64,000 nt of DNA from Bacillus massilioanorexius (GTDB taxonomy: Bacteria > Bacillota > Bacilli > Bacillales > DSM-1321). The stretch covers positions 1 through 64,000 of the forward strand of contig NZ_CABKRX010000109.1 of assembly GCF_902374955.1 (NCBI RefSeq). Direction: 5' to 3'. The first letter of the stretch is position 1. Each line of letters opens with the position of its first letter. Shown here in pieces: positions 1 to 8,253 of this stretch. Below the pieces are notes generated by a model. That model was given only the letters and a program-made list of their open reading frames with translations, had not been told where the DNA came from and ran no database searches. Both the position numbers and the translations under genes were made by a program.

Positions 1-61
1 GAAAGGGAGTCTTTTTTATTTCTAGTAGATGTGTACTTCGATATTTTTTATATATGAAATT

Positions 62-75
62 TGTAAGCGTTTTCT
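62..75. promoter_or_regulatory. CcpA cre-like site
   Basis: The 14-mer TGTAAGCGTTTTCT matches the catabolite-responsive element consensus TGNAARCGNWWWCA at all but the last base. It lies directly upstream of the -35 of the promoter at 76-104, a position where CcpA often activates. Function is inferred from the match only. Confidence 0.45.
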
Positions 76-104
76 TTGAACTTTTTGTGAATGAGTAATA
101 TACT
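76..104 (+). promoter_or_regulatory. Sigma-A promoter of the small ORF at 149
   Basis: TTGAAC at 76-81 and TATACT at 99-104 are separated by 17 bases, a good vegetative promoter spacing. The start codon at 149 follows about 45 bases later. Confidence 0.5.
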
Positions 105-148
105 CAAAGTAGCACCAAATATAAATACATGAAAAGGGGATATTGGGA

Positions 149-337
149 ATGTTGACCATTCAAAATGAGGAAGCATTGGATAAAGTATTAGCAGAATACA
201 GTAAGGAAGAATGTGCTCATTTTCTGAAATTTCTTAAGAAACAGCAATATTATATGTTACCATATCAGCTTAAAGAATTTGAACTTGGTACTGTTCAACA
301 CCGTATATGGCATAAGCTCAATTATCAAGTACATTAA
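149..337 (+). CDS. Small hypothetical protein (62 aa)
   Basis: I do not recognise the family. The product is a soluble, acidic-to-neutral helical protein rich in Leu, Lys and Gln with an aromatic stretch (QQYYMLPYQ) and no signal peptide or membrane segment. A TTG at 143 is in frame, but AGGGGA at 135-140 sits eight bases before the ATG at 149, so the ATG is preferred. It has its own sigma-A promoter with an adjacent cre-like site and is closed by a strong hairpin at 369-411, so it appears to be an independently transcribed, possibly carbon-regulated gene. Confidence 0.6.
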   Translation: MLTIQNEEALDKVLAEYSKEECAHFLKFLKKQQYYMLPYQLKEFELGTVQHRIWHKLNYQVH

Positions 338-364
338 TAGATTAACCTTAATATAGATCATAAA

Positions 365-412
365 AGAGGTACTCAGAAAGGCAGTATTGACTGTCTTTCT
401 GGGTACCTTTTC
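365..412. terminator. Bidirectional terminator between the small ORF and gltC
   Basis: A stem from GGTACTCAGAAAG to CTTTCTGGGTACC is followed by TTTT on the plus strand, and the minus strand also runs into a T-rich stretch. It can serve both the plus-strand small ORF and the minus-strand gltC. Confidence 0.75.
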
Positions 413-440
413 CATTTGTGGGTGAATTTACTATTGTTTT

Positions 441-1343
441 TTATTTAAATTTGGACAAATGAGAAAAAAACTTCGTAACAAAATCCAAAAAGACTTGTTC
501 AGATGGTGCAAGTTCTCTGTTTGTGGGTGTAATTATGCCAACAGTTCTTGAGATGACAGGCTGTGTAATCGGTTTTTTTACAGTGAAGCGCGGTATTGAA
601 TCATATAGTGAACTTTCTGGAAGAAATGTTACACCAATACCTGCTGCTACTAAACCTTTTAGTGCATCCATATCTTCACCTTCTGAAGTAATATTTGGTA
701 TAAAACCAGCGGATTTACAGGCGTCAACCGCTACTTTATGAAGAATATAGCCTTCTGGAAAAAGTACAAAGTTTTCATTACGAAAATCAGTAAGATGAAG
801 CTCAGTTCTATTTGCAAATGGGTGGTTAGCGGGTAATAGAGCATGTATATTTTCGCTGAAAAGAACGTTCGGATTAATGGACTCATCCTTTGGTGGGAGA
901 GGTCCAAGAAAGGCTAGATTTAATTCTCGATTTTTTACGGAGTCGATTAGAAATTTGTATGAACCTTGTCGTAGATGAAAAGAAATTTCCGGGTATTGCT
1001 TTTTGAAGGCAGAGATGACAGTTGGTAATACGTTACTGGCTAGACTTGTTGGGAAACCGATTTTAATGATTCCTTTTCCAGGATTTAGATATTCTTCAAC
1101 CTGCTTAGTTGCAAAGTCAATCGCTTTTAGTGCGATAATGCTATGTTCTAGAAATATTTTACCGACTGGTGTAAGTTTTACGTTACGACCAATCCGTTCA
1201 AAAAGAGGCGTTCCTAATTCAGTTTCAAGGTTGGCTATTTGTCTACTAATGGCAGACTGAGCCACATGAAGATGTTCAGCTGCTTTAGAAATATGCTCTC
1301 GTTCTGCTACTTCTACAAAGTACTGTAATTGTCGTAATTCCAA
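441..1343 (-). CDS. gltC: LysR-family regulator of glutamate synthase, GltC
   Basis: This is a LysR-type activator, 300 residues, with an N-terminal winged helix-turn-helix (HISKAAEHLHVAQSAISRQI) and a substrate-binding domain. It closely follows B. subtilis GltC as I remember it, including the stretches SFKFLI-like SYKFLI, LFPEGYILH and NRELAPSEQ. It is divergent from gltA, as in Bacillus, where GltC activates gltAB in response to the 2-oxoglutarate/glutamate balance. The frame can open at an ATG at 1361, but GAGGTG at 1350-1355 precedes a TTG at 1343 that aligns with the family start (MELRQL), and the ATG lies inside the likely GltC box at 1360-1374. I therefore prefer TTG. Confidence 0.93.
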   Translation of the reverse strand: MELRQLQYFVEVAEREHISKAAEHLHVAQSAISRQIANLETELGTPLFERIGRNVKLTPVGKIFLEHSIIALKAIDFATKQVEEYLNPGKGIIKIGFPTSLASNVLPTVISAFKKQYPEISFHLRQGSYKFLIDSVKNRELNLAFLGPLPPKDESINPNVLFSENIHALLPANHPFANRTELHLTDFRNENFVLFPEGYILHKVAVDACKSAGFIPNITSEGEDMDALKGLVAAGIGVTFLPESSLYDSIPRFTVKKPITQPVISRTVGIITPTNRELAPSEQVFLDFVTKFFSHLSKFK

Positions 1344-1359
1344 CATTTTCACCTCATTC

Positions 1360-1374
1360 ATCTCAAAAATAGAT
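1360..1374. promoter_or_regulatory. Putative GltC box in the gltC-gltA divergent promoter
   Basis: The sequence ATCTCAAAAATAGAT is a dyad (ATCT-N7-AGAT) that also fits the LysR motif ATC-N9-GAT. It lies between gltC and gltA, close to the gltC start, as the GltC boxes do in B. subtilis. An AT-rich stretch at 1390-1412 could supply the gltA -10. Confidence 0.55.
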
Positions 1375-1461
1375 TAATTCTATCCAAACTATATATTGTT
1401 AATAATATTGCGACAACTTTAAAATGTAAATACGCAATTGTTAGAACTGGAGGGAATGTAT

Positions 1462-4400
1462 ATGAATTTTCATCAATATCCAAAAGAACAGGGTCTTTAT
1501 TCACCTGAATTTGAAAAAGATGCATGCGGGATTGGTATGTATGTCAATTTTAAAGGACGACCATCACATGATATTGTTAAAAATGGACTAGAAATGTTAT
1601 GTCGCTTGGAACATCGTGCTGGACGTGGAGCAGATGGGAAAACAGGCGATGGTGCGGGTATCATGGTACAAATCCCAGATGCATTTTTTAAATCAAAATG
1701 TAAAGAGTTGGCTTTACCGAAAAAGGGCGATTATGGAGTAGGTCAATTGTTCTTTACAGATTGTGAAGAAGAACGTATGGCCATTGAAGCAAAAATCAAT
1801 GAATTAATTGAAATGGAAGGTCAGGCACTCATTGGCTGGCGATGGGTTCCCACTAATAAAGAAGGTCTTAGTGACATTTCTAAGTCTTCGGCACCAGTTG
1901 TACGTCAGGTATTTATTAGAAATCACACAGGAGATTCAATGGCATTTGAACGAAAATTATATGTGATTCGAAAGCAAGTAGAACATTGGGCAAACAAGCA
2001 AGGATATGAATTCTATTGTCCAAGCTTTTCAAGTCAAACTATGGTATTTAAAGGTTTATTAGCACCAGAAGAAGTGAGTACTTTCTATTGTGATCTTCAA
2101 GATGATAGCTTTGTATCGGCATTTTCGCTTGTACATTCTCGTTATTCTACGAATACTTTTCCATCATGGAAACGTGCTCATCCAAATCGTTATATCATTC
2201 ATAACGGAGAGATTAATACATTAAGAGGAAATATTAACTGGATGCGTGCTCGTGAGCAACAGTTTGTATCGGAAGCGTTCGGGGAAGATTTACAGAAAAT
2301 TCTGTCTATTATAGATACAACAGGTTCAGATTCTTCAATGCTTGACAATGCTTTTGAATTTTTTGTGTTAGCAGGACGTACTCCTGCCCATGCGGCCATG
2401 ATGCTTATTCCTGAGCCGTGGACAGAGAATCCTCATATTGATAAAGACCGTAAGGCGTTCTATCAATATCATGCAAGTTTAATGGAGCCATGGGATGGTC
2501 CAACGGCAATTTGCTTTACAGACGGTAAGCAAATTGGTTCTATATTAGATCGAAACGGTTTACGCCCTGGTCGCCTATATGTAACAAAAGACGACCATGT
2601 TATCTTTTTTTCTGAAACAGGTGTTATTGACGTGCCAGATGAGGAAGTTGTACTTAAGGATTATTTAAGCCCTGGTAGTATGCTATTAATCGATTTAGAG
2701 AAGGGTAAGATGATTTCAGATGAGGAATTGAAAGCCGAAATGGTAGCAAAAGAACCTTATCAGCATTGGATCGATGAGCAAATGGTACGATTAGAAGTCG
2801 AAAAAGAAGAGGCGCTTAATCTTAATGATTTGACTCTTCGTCAAAAAATGTATGGATATACATTCGAGGATGTTCAGAAATATATTGTTCCGTTAGCGAA
2901 TGAAGGAAAAGATCCTTTAAGTTCAATGGGAAATGATACTCCGCTAGCTGTGCTATCTGATCGCCCACAATCATTATTTAATTATTTCAAGCAGTTATTC
3001 GCACAAGTAACGAATCCACCAATTGATGCGATTCGTGAACATGTAGTGACGTCTACAATGACGTTATTAGGTAAGGAAGGAAATCTTCTTCATCCCAATG
3101 CAGGAAATGCTCGCCGTATCTTTTTAGATACCCCTATATTGACAAATAGTGAGTATAGCCAATTGTTGGAATGTCAAGAACACGACTTCCAATCTACCAT
3201 TATTTCACTTGAATTCAAGGATACTTTAGATGTTGAATTAGTTCGAATTCGACAACAAGCTGTTCAAGCGATTGAAGAAGGAAAAAGTTTAATCATGCTA
3301 TGTGATCAAGTTAAAGATGCTAGTGTTCCAACTATACCTATTCTTCTTGCGGCAAGTAGCTTACATCAATATTTAGTACGAGAGGGCTTGCGTACGAAGG
3401 TAAGTATTATAGTTAATAGTGCAGAAGCACGTGAAGTTCATCATTTTGCTGCACTTATTAGTTTTGGTGTAGATGCCATAAATCCATATTTGGTATATGC
3501 AACTATTCAAGAAGCTATCGAAAAAGACAACTTGAAGGTAGATTATCCAATAGCGATGAAGAAGTTCCGTAAGGGAGTATCTGATGGTGTTGTTAAAGTT
3601 ATGTCGAAAATGGGGATTTCTACGGTTCAATCATATAGAGGTGCTCAAGTTTTTGAAGCAGTGGGAATTGGTAAAGAAGTGATTGAAGAGCACTTTACAG
3701 GTACTACTACTCAAATCGATGGTATAGATCTTGAAACAATCGGTGAAGAAGCGAAAAGACGTCATGAATCTGCTATGAAATGTATGTTAGCTGAACTTGA
3801 TTCGGGCTCCGACTTTCAATGGCGTTCAAATGGTGAACATCATGCCTTCAATCCAAAAACGATTCACACGTTGCAGTGGGCAACTCGAAAGAATGATTAC
3901 GAGTTATACAGAAAATATGCAGAAATGGCTAATGAAGAGCGTATTGGATTTTTACGTAACTTATTCGACTTTAAAAAAGCGGATCGAAAAATTCCATTAG
4001 AAGAAGTGGAATCCGTAGAATCAATCATTAGACGCTTTAAATCAGGTGCAATGTCATATGGTTCCCTTTCTAAACAAGCGCATGAAACATTGGCTATCGC
4101 TATGAACCGTCTAGGCGCTCGCTCGAATTGTGGAGAAGGTGGAGAAGACCCAGCACGTTATGTATTAGATGAAAATGGAGATAATCGTCGAAGTGCTATC
4201 AAACAGATTGCTTCTGGTCGTTTCGGTGTTAAATCGCACTACTTGGTAAATGCAGATGAGCTACAGATTAAAATGGCTCAAGGTGCAAAACCAGGTGAAG
4301 GGGGACAATTGCCAGGGAACAAGGTGTATCCTTGGATTGCAGAAGTTCGTGGTTCAACTCCAGGTGTTGGATTAATTTCTCCACCGCCTCATCATGATAT

Positions 4401-5976
4401 TTATTCCATTGAGGACATGGCGGAATTAATTCATGATTTGAAGAATGCTAATCGACGTGCACGTATTTCAGTCAAACTAGTATCCAAATCAGGAGTAGGA
4501 ACAATTGCAGCAGGTGTCGCAAAAGGTGCAGCTGATGTAATTGTCATTTCTGGATATGATGGTGGTACAGGTGCTTCACCAAGGACATCTATTAAACATA
4601 CAGGTCTTCCGTGGGAGCTTGGTCTAGCGGAAGCACATCAAACGTTGATGTTAAATGGTCTTCGTGATCGCGTTATTTTAGAAACAGATGGTAAATTGAT
4701 GACAGGTAAAGATGTTGTGATGGCAGCTCTGTTAGGTGCTGAGGAATTTGGTTTTGCAACAGCGCCACTAATTGTTTTAGGATGTGTCATGATGCGTGCT
4801 TGTCATATGGATACTTGTCCAGTTGGGGTTGCAACTCAAAATCCAGAGTTACAAGCTAAGTTTATGGGGAATGCGGATCATGTTGTCAATTATATGCGAT
4901 TTGTAGCCAGTGAAATGCGTGAATACATGTCACTTCTTGGTTTTCGTACGGTAGAGGAAATGGTAGGGCGAACAGATTTATTAGAAGTGTCAGATAGGAC
5001 GAAGCAACATTGGAAAGCGAGTCAGTTAGATTTATCAACACTTCTTTATCAAGTTCAAGGGAATCGTACAAAACAACGTGAGCAAGATCATGGTATTGAG
5101 CAAAGTTTTGATATGCTGCATTTATTACCGATGTTAGAAGATGCGATTGTGGAGAAACGGAAAGTAAACGTAGAATTTCCTATTAAGAATACAAATCGTG
5201 TTATGGGAACGATTATTGGGAGTGAAATTTCACGCCAATATGGTGAAAAAGGTTTACCAGAAAATACGATTAACCTAAAGTTCTATGGTCATGCAGGACA
5301 AAGTTTTGGTGCCTTTATTCCACGTGGTGTGACAATGTTAGTCGAAGGTGATGTAAATGATTATTTCGGTAAAGGTTTATCAGGAGGAAAAGTTATTGCT
5401 AAGTCACCGATTAATGGTGAGTATGAGAAAAATGTGATAGCTGGTAACGTATGTTTATATGGAGCAACGAGTGGCTATGCATTTATAAATGGACGTGCAG
5501 GACACCGCTTTGCTGTTAGAAATTCAGGGGCTAACATTGTAGTAGAAGGAATCGGAAATCATGGTTGTGAATATATGACTGGAGGACGGATTGTTGTTTT
5601 AGGTGATGTTGGTCAAAACTTCGGTGCAGGTATGTCAGGTGGGATTGCATATGTCTTACCAACCAATAAAGCAGCATTTAAAGCGCAATGTAATATGGAA
5701 ATGATTGAATTTGCTAAGTTAGAAGACAAAGAAGAACGTAATGTTGTTCGTCATTTAATTATGCAGCATTATGAACAAACCAATAGTTCTCAAGCACGTG
5801 AAGTTTTAGAAAATTGGGAGCAAATGGTTTCGAGATTTGTAAGGGTTGTACCAAGTGATTATAAAAAAATGGTTGATAAAATTCATTTTCATAAGTTACA
5901 AGGCTTAAAGGATGAAAACGCAGAAATGAAAGCATTCGTGGAAACAACTGCTAGTAAGAAAGTTGCAACATCATAA
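1462..5976 (+). CDS. gltA: Glutamate synthase (NADPH) large subunit
   Basis: The protein has 1504 residues. It makes glutamate from glutamine and 2-oxoglutarate together with the GltB subunit in the cytosol. The class II glutaminase domain begins at Cys22 (DACGIGMY) after a 21-residue propeptide expected to be removed. The central domain and the FMN-binding TIM barrel follow, with GEGGQLPGNKVYPWIAEVRG and the Cys-x5-Cys-x4-Cys 3Fe-4S ligands (CVMMRACHMDTC). The C-terminal beta-helix carries the usual G-rich repeats. Upstream in-frame TTG and ATG codons exist at 1438 and 1456, but GGAGGG at 1449-1454 is correctly spaced for the ATG at 1462. Symbol follows Bacillus usage, where gltA is the large subunit. 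Confidence 0.97.
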   Translation: MNFHQYPKEQGLYSPEFEKDACGIGMYVNFKGRPSHDIVKNGLEMLCRLEHRAGRGADGKTGDGAGIMVQIPDAFFKSKCKELALPKKGDYGVGQLFFTDCEEERMAIEAKINELIEMEGQALIGWRWVPTNKEGLSDISKSSAPVVRQVFIRNHTGDSMAFERKLYVIRKQVEHWANKQGYEFYCPSFSSQTMVFKGLLAPEEVSTFYCDLQDDSFVSAFSLVHSRYSTNTFPSWKRAHPNRYIIHNGEINTLRGNINWMRAREQQFVSEAFGEDLQKILSIIDTTGSDSSMLDNAFEFFVLAGRTPAHAAMMLIPEPWTENPHIDKDRKAFYQYHASLMEPWDGPTAICFTDGKQIGSILDRNGLRPGRLYVTKDDHVIFFSETGVIDVPDEEVVLKDYLSPGSMLLIDLEKGKMISDEELKAEMVAKEPYQHWIDEQMVRLEVEKEEALNLNDLTLRQKMYGYTFEDVQKYIVPLANEGKDPLSSMGNDTPLAVLSDRPQSLFNYFKQLFAQVTNPPIDAIREHVVTSTMTLLGKEGNLLHPNAGNARRIFLDTPILTNSEYSQLLECQEHDFQSTIISLEFKDTLDVELVRIRQQAVQAIEEGKSLIMLCDQVKDASVPTIPILLAASSLHQYLVREGLRTKVSIIVNSAEAREVHHFAALISFGVDAINPYLVYATIQEAIEKDNLKVDYPIAMKKFRKGVSDGVVKVMSKMGISTVQSYRGAQVFEAVGIGKEVIEEHFTGTTTQIDGIDLETIGEEAKRRHESAMKCMLAELDSGSDFQWRSNGEHHAFNPKTIHTLQWATRKNDYELYRKYAEMANEERIGFLRNLFDFKKADRKIPLEEVESVESIIRRFKSGAMSYGSLSKQAHETLAIAMNRLGARSNCGEGGEDPARYVLDENGDNRRSAIKQIASGRFGVKSHYLVNADELQIKMAQGAKPGEGGQLPGNKVYPWIAEVRGSTPGVGLISPPPHHDIYSIEDMAELIHDLKNANRRARISVKLVSKSGVGTIAAGVAKGAADVIVISGYDGGTGASPRTSIKHTGLPWELGLAEAHQTLMLNGLRDRVILETDGKLMTGKDVVMAALLGAEEFGFATAPLIVLGCVMMRACHMDTCPVGVATQNPELQAKFMGNADHVVNYMRFVASEMREYMSLLGFRTVEEMVGRTDLLEVSDRTKQHWKASQLDLSTLLYQVQGNRTKQREQDHGIEQSFDMLHLLPMLEDAIVEKRKVNVEFPIKNTNRVMGTIIGSEISRQYGEKGLPENTINLKFYGHAGQSFGAFIPRGVTMLVEGDVNDYFGKGLSGGKVIAKSPINGEYEKNVIAGNVCLYGATSGYAFINGRAGHRFAVRNSGANIVVEGIGNHGCEYMTGGRIVVLGDVGQNFGAGMSGGIAYVLPTNKAAFKAQCNMEMIEFAKLEDKEERNVVRHLIMQHYEQTNSSQAREVLENWEQMVSRFVRVVPSDYKKMVDKIHFHKLQGLKDENAEMKAFVETTASKKVATS

Positions 5977-5995
5977 AATAGAGGAGGGATTCTAG

Positions 5996-7477
5996 ATGGG
6001 GAAACCTACTGGATTTATGGAATATAAACGTGAAAAGGTAAAAGAGCAGCCAACGCTAGAGCGAATCTCCAGCTGGAAAGAGTACGCCTCTAGGCTGTCT
6101 GATGAACAATTGCAAATACAAGGGGCTCGCTGCATGAGCTGTGGGACCCCTTTCTGCCATATGGGTGTTGAAATCCAAGGAAGAGCGGCGGGTTGTCCAA
6201 TCAATAATGTGATTCCTGAGTGGAATGATTTAGTATATAAAGGACAATGGAAGGAGGCGCTAGATCGACTGCATATGACCAATAATTTTCCTGAGTTTAC
6301 AGGTCGAGTTTGTCCTGCTCCTTGTGAAGGTTCTTGTACGTTAGCTATAACAGATCCTGCTGTTGCTATCAAATCAATCGAACGGACTATTATCGACAAA
6401 GGCTTTGAAAACGGTTGGGTTGTACCAAGGATTCCACGATATCGTACGGGGAAAACGGTAGCTATTATCGGTTCGGGTCCAGCAGGCTTGGCGGCGGCTG
6501 ATCAATTAAATCAGTTGGGACATAAAGTCACGGTTTATGAACGTGCTGATCGTCCTGGAGGCTTACTTATGTATGGCATTCCGAATATGAAGCTTGAAAA
6601 AGAAGTAATAGAGCGTCGTGTAAACCTATTGATAGATGAGGGTATTGATTTCAGATGTGGAGTAGATGTAGGGGTGGATGTCTCAACTGAATCATTACAC
6701 TCACTGTATGACGCGGTAATACTATGTATTGGTGCTCCGAAGCAGCGTCTACTTAATATGGAAGGTTCTGATGCTAAAGGCGTTCATTTAGCTATGGATT
6801 ATTTAAAGGATGTAACAAAGAGTCTTCTAGATTCTAAATTTGAAGATAAAAGAGCACTAAATGTGGAAGGCAAAGATGTCATCGTAATTGGTGGAGGTGA
6901 TACAGGGGCAGACTGTGTGGCTACTGCTATTCGCCAGAATTGCAAATCAGTTTATCAATTTGGTAAGCATCCTGAATTACCAAATAACCGTACGGAAGAA
7001 AATCAATGGCCGAAAGATCCGAATGTTTATACGCTAGACTACTCATACGCTGAAGTGAATGATGCAAAGGGATACGATCCTCGAGAATATTGTATTCAGA
7101 CGAAAAAAATCAGTAAAGATGAAAACGGACATGTAATGGAACTCCATACAATCCAAATGGAGAAAGTACTTGGGGAGGATGGAAATTACTATTTTAATGA
7201 ATTACCTGGAACTGAACGTGTATGGCCAGCTCAGTATGTATTTGTAGCAATCGGCTTTGAGGGTATTGAAAAGACACTACCAGAGCGTTTTGGAGTAGAG
7301 GTAGAGAATAATCGTATTTCTACTACGATTAAAAACTTTGAAACTAATGTACCTGGGGTTTTTGCAGCAGGAGATGCACGTCGCGGGCAAAGCTTAGTTG
7401 TATGGGCAATCAAAGAAGGTCGTGGAGTAGCGGCTAGTGTTAACCAATATTTGTTAGAAGCAAAAGTAGCCTTGTAA
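5996..7477 (+). CDS. gltB: Glutamate synthase (NADPH) small subunit
   Basis: This 493-residue flavoprotein passes electrons from NADPH through FAD and 4Fe-4S clusters to the large subunit. The N-terminal cysteine motifs (ARCMSCGTPFCHMG and CPAPCEGSC) are in the ferredoxin-like region. The FAD dinucleotide fold GSGPAG lies near residue 157, a second nucleotide fold GGGDTGAD near residue 298, and a C-terminal FAD-contacting GDARRG near residue 456. It follows gltA by 19 bases with a GAGGAGGG site, so the two are co-transcribed. A long hairpin at 7532-7574 closes the operon. Confidence 0.97.
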   Translation: MGKPTGFMEYKREKVKEQPTLERISSWKEYASRLSDEQLQIQGARCMSCGTPFCHMGVEIQGRAAGCPINNVIPEWNDLVYKGQWKEALDRLHMTNNFPEFTGRVCPAPCEGSCTLAITDPAVAIKSIERTIIDKGFENGWVVPRIPRYRTGKTVAIIGSGPAGLAAADQLNQLGHKVTVYERADRPGGLLMYGIPNMKLEKEVIERRVNLLIDEGIDFRCGVDVGVDVSTESLHSLYDAVILCIGAPKQRLLNMEGSDAKGVHLAMDYLKDVTKSLLDSKFEDKRALNVEGKDVIVIGGGDTGADCVATAIRQNCKSVYQFGKHPELPNNRTEENQWPKDPNVYTLDYSYAEVNDAKGYDPREYCIQTKKISKDENGHVMELHTIQMEKVLGEDGNYYFNELPGTERVWPAQYVFVAIGFEGIEKTLPERFGVEVENNRISTTIKNFETNVPGVFAAGDARRGQSLVVWAIKEGRGVAASVNQYLLEAKVAL

Positions 7478-7531
7478 AGAAAAAAATATAAGAATGAGAA
7501 AGCTAAATAATGCGTTTCTCTTTCAATAATC

Positions 7532-7580
7532 ATATCCTCTATATTGTAGTGACACAATACAATATAAAGGATATTTTTAT
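7532..7580 (+). terminator. Terminator of gltAB
   Basis: Stem arms ATATCCT-C-TATATTGTA and TACAATATA-A-AGGATAT pair across a nine-base loop and are followed by TTTTATTTT. Confidence 0.75.
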
Positions 7581-7703
7581 TTTATATAGAAGATTTGTAT
7601 TTTTATTCATTCAAAGTTTAGATAATCTTCTATATATCCACAAGAAAATACTCTTCCATATAGTATAATAAATCCTAACAATGCATAGAAGGAGAGTCCG
7701 ATT

Positions 7704-8171
7704 GTGTCTGACAATATTCAATTACTGAAAGATCAAATAGATAACAATGTATTATTAACAATTCATTGTGGAATTATCATAGAAAAAGAAGATAAAATTT
7801 TGCTGCAACGAAAAGCAGGAGAAACGAATTGGCATATTCCTGGTGGAACGATGATATTAGGAGAAAAATATCAAGAGACAGCTGTTAGAGGTGTACTTGA
7901 AGAGACAGCTTTAACTGTTGAAAACATGCAGTTATTCGGTATCCATTCCGGTAGAGAATGCTTTGTTACTTACAAAAATGGAAAGAAGGGCTTTAATCTT
8001 CAAGTCATATTTTATGCTACAGAGTATACTGGTAAGGTAAAAATAAAAGATTCACATAATCGGGAACATCGATTCTTCAAAAAGAATAATTTGCCTAAGA
8101 ACCTAAATCCAGTGCAAAAAGGATTTATTATGGATTGGAAAAATAACGAGCAAATTCCAATTGTTAATTAG
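7704..8171 (+). CDS. Nudix hydrolase with an altered Nudix box
   Basis: This is a 155-residue Nudix-fold protein, probably acting on a nucleoside-diphosphate-linked substrate that cannot be named. The Nudix box is at about residues 48-71 (GGTMILGEKYQETAV then RGVLEETAL). The first Glu of the REUxEE core is Gly and the terminal Gly is Ala, while the last two Glu are kept. Loss of the first Glu would weaken or shift catalysis in MutT-like enzymes, so activity is uncertain. The start is GTG with GGAGAG at 7691-7696. The gene stands alone between two terminators. Confidence 0.85.
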   Translation: MSDNIQLLKDQIDNNVLLTIHCGIIIEKEDKILLQRKAGETNWHIPGGTMILGEKYQETAVRGVLEETALTVENMQLFGIHSGRECFVTYKNGKKGFNLQVIFYATEYTGKVKIKDSHNREHRFFKKNNLPKNLNPVQKGFIMDWKNNEQIPIVN

Positions 8172-8220
8172 TATTTACCCGATAAGCATGGTGAAATTGA
8201 GCAATGAAATTTGTAGAAAT

Positions 8221-8253
8221 ATCTAAAAAGTGAGGGTTACTCACTTTTTAGAT
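8221..8253. terminator. Shared terminator, Nudix gene and ABC exporter operon
   Basis: Perfect 14-bp arms (ATCTAAAAAGTGAG and its complement) flank a five-base loop. The stop codon of the minus-strand ABC gene lies inside the distal arm, and the minus strand leaves the stem into ATTTCT. Confidence 0.6.
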
